A stretch of 64,000 bases of DNA from JAGDMJ01 sp963809695 (GTDB lineage Bacteria; Bacteroidota; Ignavibacteria; UBA10030; UBA6906): contig CAWEKI010000007.1 of the NCBI GenBank assembly GCA_963809695.1, forward strand, positions 434,001 through 498,000. The letters are read 5' to 3'. The notes beneath the pieces were generated by a model, which was not told the origin of the DNA, searched no databases, and saw nothing but the letters and a program-made list of their open reading frames with translations. The translations under genes and the position numbers were made by a program. Position 1 is the stretch's first letter. Every line of letters starts with the position of its first letter. This document shows, in pieces, positions 56,688-64,000 of the stretch.

Positions 56688-57845
56688 ATGTCCGTAAAGG
56701 TCATACTCTCGAGAACCAATGAACCGTCGGAGAAACGCGAACTCGTTTTCGACGAGGAAACGATCTCCATCGGCCGGGAACCTTCCAACCTGCTTCCCCT
56801 GGCAGGTACCCAGGTCTCCAAGCTTCACGCCCGGATTGAGCGCAGGGGATCGGACTATTGCATCGTTGACCTCAATAGCACCAACGGTGCCTTCGTCAAC
56901 GGCGAGAAGCTGACACCAGGCAAGGATCGCGCTCTTCATCAAGGTGACCGAGTGAGCATTTCGGACTATGAGCTCCAGTTCTTCCCCATCGACACTTCCG
57001 CTCCGCCTCCGGCGATTCCCGATGTAGCAATGGCCGGACAGGCCAGAAACACCGTCGCGGGCCTTCATGATGCCACGAACCGGATGGCGATCATGGAGAA
57101 AACCTCTTCCGAGTACGTGGAACGGTGGTCGAGACTTGCGGCGGAAATTCAGAAGACGCTCGATACCTTCGGGATTTTGGATCTTGCCCGCCACGCAGAG
57201 GAACTTCAGGCCCGTTGCGACTCTCTGACCGAGGAAAACCGGCAGCTCAAGACAGAACTTCTGAGCCTCCCGAAAAACGGGGAACTCCGGCCCATAGCAC
57301 TCCCGGAGACCCCGCCCGCTGATGAGGAAAGATTAGAGCAGGTCGTGCGGGTACTTCTCCAATTGTTCTTCAAGTTATCGTCTGGCCGCTCCTCTTTTTT
57401 GTCCGAGTTCATTGTGCGAACGGTGGTTCGGACATCCGATGGGCTTCCCGTTCAGTCTGGGTCGGACGATGAAGTCTTCCGCTACTTCAGCGATTCCACG
57501 CTATCGGACAAGGAATTCGCCGAGCGGATGGCCCTCCTGAAGAAGGAAGCGGATCAAATCGTTCTCCATATGTTGGGCATTCTGGAAGGGTACAGAAGGA
57601 GCGTCGAGGAAGGGACACGCCGCATACTCCAACGCGTCGATCCCAACCGACTTGAAGAGGACCTGCCAGACACGTTTGTCCTCCGCTTTTTCCCTCCTCT
57701 GGCGGATCTGAAGCTATTCCAGCTCGTCCGTAATCGATTGCGGAATCTCCTGGAGGAAGACCGGGGAGTTCTTGAAAAACAGCTTTTCCGTCCCGGATTT
57801 GTCCGGGCCTACGAAGAATGCGCCGAACCATCGAGCAGAGCATGA
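56688..57845 (+). CDS. FHA-domain protein of the T6SS (TagH/Fha-like)
   Basis: A 385-residue cytoplasmic protein. Residues 1-100 are an FHA phosphothreonine-binding domain: ISIGREPSN, SKLHARIERR, DLNSTNGAFVNGEKL. A linker with coiled-coil tendency follows (RHAEELQARCDSLTEENRQL). The C-terminal 150 residues (EFAERMALLKKEADQIVLHM, GTRRILQRVDP, LFRPGFVRAYEECA) resemble the C-terminal domain of T6SS TagH proteins. In the threonine-phosphorylation pathway it reads the kinase's mark and promotes assembly. It begins the operon and ends 4 bp before tssK. Confidence 0.85.
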   Translation: MSVKVILSRTNEPSEKRELVFDEETISIGREPSNLLPLAGTQVSKLHARIERRGSDYCIVDLNSTNGAFVNGEKLTPGKDRALHQGDRVSISDYELQFFPIDTSAPPPAIPDVAMAGQARNTVAGLHDATNRMAIMEKTSSEYVERWSRLAAEIQKTLDTFGILDLARHAEELQARCDSLTEENRQLKTELLSLPKNGELRPIALPETPPADEERLEQVVRVLLQLFFKLSSGRSSFLSEFIVRTVVRTSDGLPVQSGSDDEVFRYFSDSTLSDKEFAERMALLKKEADQIVLHMLGILEGYRRSVEEGTRRILQRVDPNRLEEDLPDTFVLRFFPPLADLKLFQLVRNRLRNLLEEDRGVLEKQLFRPGFVRAYEECAEPSSRA

Positions 57846-57849
57846 AGCC

Positions 57850-59217
57850 ATGATCGTGCGTAACCGCCAATCGCCCGCCTGGTATGAGGGGATGACCCTC
57901 GACCCCCACCATTTTCAGCAATGGGACCGGCATCATCAGTTTGACCTGGACATGCGAATCCGGTCCATCATGCCGCTGGCGTGGGGGTTCGTGGCATTAG
58001 ACGTCGACAGGGAGGCGTTGACGAACGGGCAAATAAGCCTGCGGTCCTGCCGGGGAATCATGCAGGATGGCCTGTTCTTTGATTGCCCGGGAAACCATGC
58101 GCTCCCCCAGACGCAAGGATTGAAAGAACATTTTGCTCCGGGCACGGACCGGCTCCGGGTATACCTTGCTCTCCCTGCCGAGCAGGCGCGGGGGCGCAAC
58201 TATCAGCTTCTCGGTTCCCAGGATAACCGCCCGACTCGTTTTGCAGTCGGGAATATCACCTTGACAGACGACAATACCGGCACCACGGAACGGGAGATCG
58301 GAGTCTGCACTCCGAACCTTCGAATCATCTTCGGTAATGAATCCCTTGATGACTACACTGTGCTGCAAGTCGCAGAAGTCGTGCGAGCACAAGACGGGGC
58401 GTATTCGCTGAGCGACAAGTTTGTTCCTCCCTGTCTGGCCATCGGGGCGTCTGACACCCTCATGAAAACTCTCCGGCAGGTACTTGAACACCTCGTCGCA
58501 AAGAGCGACGCACTCTCCGAACGGCGCAGGCAGCAGACAGCTTCTCAAGGAGAATTAACTGCCGCCGAAGTGGCGGCAATGGGAATCCTCAATATCATCA
58601 ACAGCCTCATTCCCCTGCTCCGCTATCAGTACACGAGCGCAGCATGCCATCCGGAGGCCGTCTATGCAGAACTCGCATCCATGGCCGGACAGTTGCTGAC
58701 GTTCGCACCCGACGTGGAGATGCGCCCTGCAGATCTGCCAATGTATGATCATGCAGACTCAGGAGAATGCTTTGCCATCCTTGCGGGACTGCTTCTTCGA
58801 CTGCTGGATACCGTGCTTTCGCCGAATTTCGTCCGCATTCCTTTCGAGAGACAGACAGAAAGCCAGTGGGTAGCACGCATTCAGGACCAGCGCCTTCTCA
58901 CCGGGGCACATTTCTATCTCACGGCAAGCGGAGAAGTCCCGGAGCGGAAACTGGTAGATGAATTGCCTTTGCGAATGAAAGTGAGCGGTGCAGAGGAAAT
59001 TGCCACGCTGGTCAATGCTGCCTTGCCCGGACTCACTATGACACATACGGCCAGGCCTCCTGCGGGGCTCCCGCTTCGTCCCGGGCTTCAGTACTACCAT
59101 TTGGAGAAGTCGGGCCGGCTCTGGGATTCGATCGTCCGGAGCAATAACGTGGCGATTTTCGTTCCTGCTGATTTCAAAGCCGTGAGGTTTGAATTGATGG
59201 CGGTAACGTCCAGCTAA
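57850..59217 (+). CDS. tssK: T6SS baseplate subunit TssK
   Basis: Links the baseplate to the TssLM membrane complex. The 455-residue protein opens with the family signature: WYEGMTLDPHHFQQWDRHHQ. Further matches are GFVALDVDREALTNGQISLR, a middle section with CTPNLRIIFGNESLDDYTVL, and the C-terminal LPLRMKVSGAEEIATLVNAA and GLQYYHLEKSGRLWDSI. Full length. ATG 57850 is the conserved start. Confidence 0.93.
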   Translation: MIVRNRQSPAWYEGMTLDPHHFQQWDRHHQFDLDMRIRSIMPLAWGFVALDVDREALTNGQISLRSCRGIMQDGLFFDCPGNHALPQTQGLKEHFAPGTDRLRVYLALPAEQARGRNYQLLGSQDNRPTRFAVGNITLTDDNTGTTEREIGVCTPNLRIIFGNESLDDYTVLQVAEVVRAQDGAYSLSDKFVPPCLAIGASDTLMKTLRQVLEHLVAKSDALSERRRQQTASQGELTAAEVAAMGILNIINSLIPLLRYQYTSAACHPEAVYAELASMAGQLLTFAPDVEMRPADLPMYDHADSGECFAILAGLLLRLLDTVLSPNFVRIPFERQTESQWVARIQDQRLLTGAHFYLTASGEVPERKLVDELPLRMKVSGAEEIATLVNAALPGLTMTHTARPPAGLPLRPGLQYYHLEKSGRLWDSIVRSNNVAIFVPADFKAVRFELMAVTSS

Positions 59218-59235
59218 CATGCTTGGAAGACTCCT

Positions 59236-59925
59236 ATGTCAACAGCACGAAATAACGGACACCGATCCCTGGCAGAGCTAAGCAGCGAATGCCTCATGCT
59301 GATCCAACAGCTGCGTCTGGCCAAGAATGTTGAGGACCCCCAGATGCTGAGATCAAAAACGCTGGAGGTTCTGGCGCGCCTCGAGCGGGACGCCAGAGAC
59401 ACCGGCTTTGACACGGAGACCTGCAAGAACGCCAAATTTGCGCTTGTTGCATTTCTGGATGAAGCAGTGACAGGTCTCTCTTTTGCGGACAAGGAAATGT
59501 GGATTACCAATCCGCTGCAATCGGAGCTCTTTGGCGTGAACTCTGCCGGGGAGGAATTCTTTCGCAGGCTCGACGAACTCCGGCGCAGGCCGCAGGAACA
59601 AGTCCAGGTTCTGGAGGTCTACTATCTCTGCCTCGTCCTCGGTTTCAAAGGGAAATATCATCTGGACAATCCCGAGGGGTTGCGGCAACTGGTCGAAGAA
59701 ACCAGGGCCGACCTTGTCCGGACCAAAGAGCGGCGGTTCCAGATCCCGTTGGCACCCCACGGGGCCCCCGAGGAGAAATTCGGAGAGATCGTTACAAGGA
59801 GTCTGCCCGGCTGGCTGGTCGCTGCCGCAGCCGGAGGGATCGGGTTGATTTTCTTTTTTGTGCTCTCATGGTTAATCAGCGGTACCGCTGACACGATCAA
59901 GACTCTTATCGCGACAGCCGGATGA
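59236..59925 (+). CDS. tssL: T6SS inner-membrane protein TssL (DotU/IcmH family)
   Basis: A 229-residue protein: cytoplasmic helical domain with LVAFLDEAVTGLSFADKEMW, NPLQSELFGVNSAGEEFFRR, VYYLCLVLGFKGKYHL, then a single C-terminal helix (LVAAAAGGIGLIFFFVLSWL) and a short tail. This is the short form, without the OmpA-like peptidoglycan-binding extension some TssL proteins carry, so wall anchoring would need another protein. Confidence 0.92.
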   Translation: MSTARNNGHRSLAELSSECLMLIQQLRLAKNVEDPQMLRSKTLEVLARLERDARDTGFDTETCKNAKFALVAFLDEAVTGLSFADKEMWITNPLQSELFGVNSAGEEFFRRLDELRRRPQEQVQVLEVYYLCLVLGFKGKYHLDNPEGLRQLVEETRADLVRTKERRFQIPLAPHGAPEEKFGEIVTRSLPGWLVAAAAGGIGLIFFFVLSWLISGTADTIKTLIATAG

Positions 59926-60008
59926 CCGGTGACATTTCAATTCGACTCCATGGCGGGAGTCGGGATGAGATGCGCCGTGAGGTAGTAACCTGGGTTCATT
60001 GAGGAGCT

Positions 60009-63000
60009 ATGAGCGGATTCACAAAGGTTTTGAAGTCCCGTGGCTTTGCCGCTGCAGCCGGGCTGAGTCTGGTGCTTGGCCTCATCTGGCTGGTGTTGGG
60101 TGGATGGATGGGCTTGGGGATAACCATTTGCCTGATTGCCACGAGCGGCGTGCTGATCCTCTTCAGCATTTACCTTATGTGGGACCAGGCGCGGGCCGCC
60201 AAGAACGCGTCCAACCTCGAGAAGTCCATCTGGGAACAAAGCGAAGATCAAAAATCCGCCGTGCGGCCTGAGAAACGCGAAGAGATCGACAACCTACGCC
60301 GCCAGCTCAGTGCATCGATTGACAAGCTGAAGAAAAGCAAACTCGGAGGAGGGCGCAAGGGTGCGGCCGCCCTCTATGCTCTCCCCTGGTACATGATCAT
60401 CGGACCTCCTGCCGCCGGGAAATCAACGGCCATACGTAATTCCGGGCTCGAATTCCCTTTCGGCACCGACCGCGAAATCCAGGGCGTCGGCGGCACACGC
60501 AACTGCGATTGGTGGTTTTCAAATTCCGCGATCATACTCGACACTGCCGGCCGGTACATGACCGAGGATGACGATCAGGAAGAGTGGTCCTCCTTCCTCG
60601 AAATCCTGAAAAAGAACCGCCGGAATCAGCCGATCAACGGCGTTTTGGTCTGCATCAGCATCGCTGACCTTATGAATGCCAGCAATGATGAGCTTGAATG
60701 GCATGCAAAGACCGTCCGAAAGCGGATCGATGAACTTACCCAGCGGCTGGGCCTCCGATATCCTGTGTATTTGGTCTTTACGAAGTGCGACCTGATTAAT
60801 GGCTTCGTAGAGTTCTTTGAGGAATTCAGCAGAACGGAGAGAGAACAAATCTGGGGCTGCACATTCAATAATGAGCAACTCGGTGATCCGAACCCCAAGG
60901 CAGTATTCGAAAAGGAATACCAGGGCCTCTACGACGGTCTGATCAGTGCCCGCTTTTCCCGTCTCTCCCCCGGGATCAAGAGAGAGAGCCGCAGCGCGAT
61001 CTTTGCGTTCCCGATGGAATTCCTCTCCGCCAGGGACAATCTCTCGCTGTTCGTCACCCGCGTCTTCCAGCCGAACCCGTACCAGGAGAGCCCGATTTTC
61101 CGCGGCTTTTACTTCACCAGCGGCACACAGGAGGGCGTGCCAATCGACCGGGTCATCCAATCGATGGCACAGGCCTTCGGCCTGGAACCACAGGGGAGGG
61201 AACAGTTCAATCTGGAGATCCAGACCAAGAGCTATTTCATCAGGGACCTTTTTACGGAAGTGATTATCCCGGACAAGCGTCTGGTTCGGCCGAATTCCCG
61301 CGCCGCAAAAAGCAAGCGGTTCTTCAATATAGGAATTGCAGCTGCCAGCGTGGCCGTGCTGGCCGTCCTAATTCTTGGAATGTCCCAGGCTTATTTTCGG
61401 AGCAAGGCGCAGATCGAGGCCGCCGGCAACGACGTGGCGCAGTTCAAGGCCTCAACTTCCCATGCTGCCGCGGGTAATTCGCTTGCACGCCTCAACACCC
61501 TTCTCTCCCGGATCAATACGCTTCAGGACCCCCCCTTCTTCATGTTCGGGATGGACAGGAGTCAGGCCTTGCTCGGGCCCATGCGAAGGCTGTATTTCCA
61601 GCAACTGCGCGCCTTCGCACAGACCAGCTTCCTGCAGCCGCTGCAGTCAAGAATCTCCAACCCAACCGGCTCGCGCGGAGATGCGTATGAAGACCTCAAG
61701 ACGTATCTCCTGCTGACCAGCGAGTCCGCCCGACTTCGTAACGATGATCGGAACCAGAAGTATCTCGCTCAGCATCTCGGAAAGATGATCGATCCAAGGG
61801 ATGTGGGGATGGCCATGCCGCACATCGAATATTTCGTCGGAGTTTTTCCTGAGGCTGTCGCGGAAGGGTTGGCACAACCCTTTGCGGCCGATCCCGGAGC
61901 CATCTCGTCGGTCCGGGCGTTTGCCGGAAAACTGGACGTGCCGGGCATCTACGAGAATTTCAAGCGAAAGATGGAGACCCTCCCCCCTTACCCGATTGCC
62001 GGGCAGGCCTTCACAGGTGGACAGGAAGTGCGGGGGCTTTATACACGAGACGGATACAGAGCCCTGGATGAGTTCATCAAGACCGGCGAATTCCAGGTCG
62101 TCGGTGATGAAGCCAAGTGGGTGCTCGCGCTTGATGGGACTCGAACAGAAGGCGTCGTTGCCGACCCGTCGATGGTCGGTGATTCGCTGCGTGGTATGTA
62201 TCTGCGTGAATACGCGGCAGAATGGTGGAATGCTCTTTCCTCTGTGCGAATCGCGCCGTTCGAGAATCTGTCAGACGCTGCCAACCGCATGCGGACCCTC
62301 GGAGACATGAGAAATTCGCCTCTCAAGCTACTCTTCGGTGATGTCGTAAGAAACACGACTCTTGAGTCGCCCGCCAAGCAGGGGCTGACCGACAAAGCAG
62401 AAAAGCTCGGAGTGAGCTTCGCTCCTGCCAACGTTGTCGAGGTGGAATTCAATGATGTGCACCGCTTCTCGGAAAGTGATCAAGGACAAGGAAAACCCGG
62501 CGACATTGACGGCCTTCTGTCATTGCTCGGCAAGGTCGGCGACGATCTGGACGCAGTTAGTGCGGCGCCTCCAAAGGAGGCGAAAGCGCGCGCAGCGGAC
62601 GCCTACAACGGAACCGGATCCCTTGCAGAAGCCCTCCGGGAGATCCGCCGGCTTTCGAAAACACAGGACGACAGGACCCGCAGGGTCTTGAGCAACCTGT
62701 TCGAACAGCCGATCCATTACGCCTGGAAATCCCTCATCGACAGGTCGATGGAGTATTTCAATGACGAGTGGCGTAAAGAGGTGGTTGACCCCTATCACGA
62801 ACTGTCCGGGTATTTTCCGTTTGACGGAAACGGCCAGGATGCTCCGATGACCGAAGTGGCGGCATTGTTTGCGGACAACGGTAAACTGGCAAAATTCGTA
62901 GATACCGAGCTGAAACCTTTTGTCGATGAAGACAACGGGTGGGACCCAAAATCATGGGACGGAGGCGACGGGATCGTACTTTCCCCCGCAGCCAGAAACG

Positions 63001-63488
63001 GATTGAACCAGGCCAGGGCATTGCGTCTCTCCCTGTTTCGCGGCACGGAGCCGGGCATGAAGGTAGAGCTTAGCCTTAAGCCGATAGTCCGGCCCGATGG
63101 TTCTCCGGATATCGACAAGGTGTACGTGCACGTTGGTGCAAAAGAACTCTGCTGGAACCTGGAGGAGAAGCCGCCGACCTTCACCTTCGACTGGCCCGGA
63201 GACGGCGGAGCGGGCTTCAGACTCGCGCAAGCGGGGGGGAAAGTCCTCGGGCTTTTCGGTTCTTCGGACGACAAACCCATCGACGAAAAGTCCTTCGACG
63301 GGGGCTGGGCTCTTTTCCGCCTTGTGTCATCTTCGGCCATTTCTCCAGGCCTGGGAAGAGCCGAAGTCCGATGCAAATGGTCTTTCAAGCAGGGTATTGT
63401 TGTCACGGGCTCCATCAAAACCGACAAGGGGTTTAACAATCCCTTCGGCAGGAGACTGGCAGTCGCGCTGCCGGACAAGCTGAACTGA
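60009..63488 (+). CDS. tssM: T6SS inner-membrane protein TssM (IcmF family)
   Basis: A 1159-residue scaffold of the membrane complex. Two N-terminal helices (residues about 12-58), a cytoplasmic NTPase-like domain with Walker A GPPAAGKST at 132-140 (Lys138), FPFGTDREIQGVGGTRNCDW, LDTAGRYMTEDDD and YLVFTKCDL, a third helix (GIAAASVAVLAVLILGMSQA, about 440-460), then a 700-residue periplasmic part ending in the barrel-like IcmF C-terminal domain. The Walker motif is intact; in Proteobacteria it is variably required. It starts 83 bp after tssL. Confidence 0.95.
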   Translation: MSGFTKVLKSRGFAAAAGLSLVLGLIWLVLGGWMGLGITICLIATSGVLILFSIYLMWDQARAAKNASNLEKSIWEQSEDQKSAVRPEKREEIDNLRRQLSASIDKLKKSKLGGGRKGAAALYALPWYMIIGPPAAGKSTAIRNSGLEFPFGTDREIQGVGGTRNCDWWFSNSAIILDTAGRYMTEDDDQEEWSSFLEILKKNRRNQPINGVLVCISIADLMNASNDELEWHAKTVRKRIDELTQRLGLRYPVYLVFTKCDLINGFVEFFEEFSRTEREQIWGCTFNNEQLGDPNPKAVFEKEYQGLYDGLISARFSRLSPGIKRESRSAIFAFPMEFLSARDNLSLFVTRVFQPNPYQESPIFRGFYFTSGTQEGVPIDRVIQSMAQAFGLEPQGREQFNLEIQTKSYFIRDLFTEVIIPDKRLVRPNSRAAKSKRFFNIGIAAASVAVLAVLILGMSQAYFRSKAQIEAAGNDVAQFKASTSHAAAGNSLARLNTLLSRINTLQDPPFFMFGMDRSQALLGPMRRLYFQQLRAFAQTSFLQPLQSRISNPTGSRGDAYEDLKTYLLLTSESARLRNDDRNQKYLAQHLGKMIDPRDVGMAMPHIEYFVGVFPEAVAEGLAQPFAADPGAISSVRAFAGKLDVPGIYENFKRKMETLPPYPIAGQAFTGGQEVRGLYTRDGYRALDEFIKTGEFQVVGDEAKWVLALDGTRTEGVVADPSMVGDSLRGMYLREYAAEWWNALSSVRIAPFENLSDAANRMRTLGDMRNSPLKLLFGDVVRNTTLESPAKQGLTDKAEKLGVSFAPANVVEVEFNDVHRFSESDQGQGKPGDIDGLLSLLGKVGDDLDAVSAAPPKEAKARAADAYNGTGSLAEALREIRRLSKTQDDRTRRVLSNLFEQPIHYAWKSLIDRSMEYFNDEWRKEVVDPYHELSGYFPFDGNGQDAPMTEVAALFADNGKLAKFVDTELKPFVDEDNGWDPKSWDGGDGIVLSPAARNGLNQARALRLSLFRGTEPGMKVELSLKPIVRPDGSPDIDKVYVHVGAKELCWNLEEKPPTFTFDWPGDGGAGFRLAQAGGKVLGLFGSSDDKPIDEKSFDGGWALFRLVSSSAISPGLGRAEVRCKWSFKQGIVVTGSIKTDKGFNNPFGRRLAVALPDKLN

Positions 63489-63503
63489 CGCAACAGGTGA
63501 CCC

Positions 63504-64000
63504 ATGGATATTTCCGGTTCCTCAGCACTCTGCTTTGGGAAGCTCCCTTCGCAAGCGGATTTTATCCGTTTCAACGCCGCAAGCCGGGAGGCCCTGGCGC
63601 TGGATGAGTGGCTGCACCATGGGCTGTATTTTGCCCGGACACAGCTCGGGGCACGCTGGGAAGAGGAATTTGCGCACGCACCCGCCTATCGCTTCGTGTT
63701 TAATCCCGAGAGCGCCGATCGTTTTCTTGCCGGGGTCATGCAGGCAAGTCAGGACAAAAGCCAGCGCAGCTATCCATTCCTTGTTTCACTCCTGCTTGAC
63801 CGCCGCTGGTTGCGCGACAGCGATGCGCACCTTGCGCCGGCAGCCTTCTCTTCTTTTTTCGAAGGGGCAAGCCAGTTTATCCGCCTCGCGATGAACGGCC
63901 TGGAGATGCGCGAGATCGTCGATCGTACTCAGGCATTGAATTGTCCCGAACCGGACCGAAGCGATATCACATCGCGGTACAACAGGGAATTCCTCGAACC
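63504..64000 (+). CDS. tagF: T6SS-associated protein TagF (partial, cut by window end)
   Basis: 165 codons are present. The N-terminal DUF2094/BMA_A0400 domain is recognisable: ALCFGKLPSQADFIRFNAAS, WLHHGLYFARTQLGARWEEE, YRFVFNPESADRFLAGVMQA, QDKSQRSYPFLVSLLL. In Proteobacteria TagF is a post-translational repressor that binds the Fha protein and is relieved by kinase signalling. AGGTGA precedes the ATG, 15 bp after tssM. Whether it is fused to a PppA domain, as in some species, cannot be seen; a separate PP2C gene at 50709 makes that less likely. Confidence 0.88.
   Translation, partial: MDISGSSALCFGKLPSQADFIRFNAASREALALDEWLHHGLYFARTQLGARWEEEFAHAPAYRFVFNPESADRFLAGVMQASQDKSQRSYPFLVSLLLDRRWLRDSDAHLAPAAFSSFFEGASQFIRLAMNGLEMREIVDRTQALNCPEPDRSDITSRYNREFLE

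Overview
The window reads as a chromosomal contig from an FCB-superphylum bacterium, most like the Ignavibacteria/Chlorobi side of Bacteroidota (inference, no search possible). The pointers are a fused lpxC-fabZ gene, three secreted proteins ending in the NYPNPFNP-type C-terminal sorting domain used by type IX secretion (T9SS), a type-B succinate dehydrogenase/fumarate reductase, and many TPR and beta-propeller sensor proteins. It has a lipid-A outer membrane. No transposase, phage gene or CRISPR array was seen.

Layout: 1-11.9 kb holds signalling and secreted functions: a partial acyltransferase at the left edge, a Ser/Thr kinase with a frameshifted TPR tail, an M6 metalloprotease with a T9SS tail, a propeller-type histidine kinase with its response regulator, and a three-gene ECF sigma/anti-sigma operon. 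12.1-17.65 kb is a complete minus-strand rRNA operon (promoter, leader, 16S, tRNA-Ile, tRNA-Ala, 23S, 5S, terminator). 17.8-28.0 kb is a minus-strand envelope operon: uppS, bamA, two ompH/skp genes, lpxD, lpxC-fabZ, lpxA, then a lipoate ligase gene, panB and surE. From a divergent promoter, 28.1-47.8 kb runs on the plus strand: ybaB, recR, two lipoproteins, ftsX, sdhCAB, a DUF6064 protein, rhaM, a very long periplasmic TPR protein, an unknown gene, obgE, nusB, an MFS transporter, a DsbD-N-like protein, lpxH and a class A PBP.

47.9-64.0 kb is the accessory and most interesting part: a GH44 glucanase with a T9SS tail and a cupin, then two divergent units that look like one type VI secretion (T6SS) locus. 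Leftward run a membrane Ser/Thr kinase (PpkA-like), an outer-membrane barrel protein, a T9SS-tailed choice-of-anchor V protein and a PP2C phosphatase (PppA-like). Rightward run an FHA protein (TagH-like), TssK, TssL, TssM and a TagF cut by the window edge. Kinase, phosphatase, FHA and TagF together match the parts list of the threonine-phosphorylation pathway that controls T6SS firing in Proteobacteria, here placed beside T9SS cargo.

Eight promoter candidates share TTGnnn-N17-TAnnnT, six of them ending TA(T/A/G)ATT. That resembles ordinary sigma-70 promoters rather than the TAnnTTTG type of classical Bacteroidetes.
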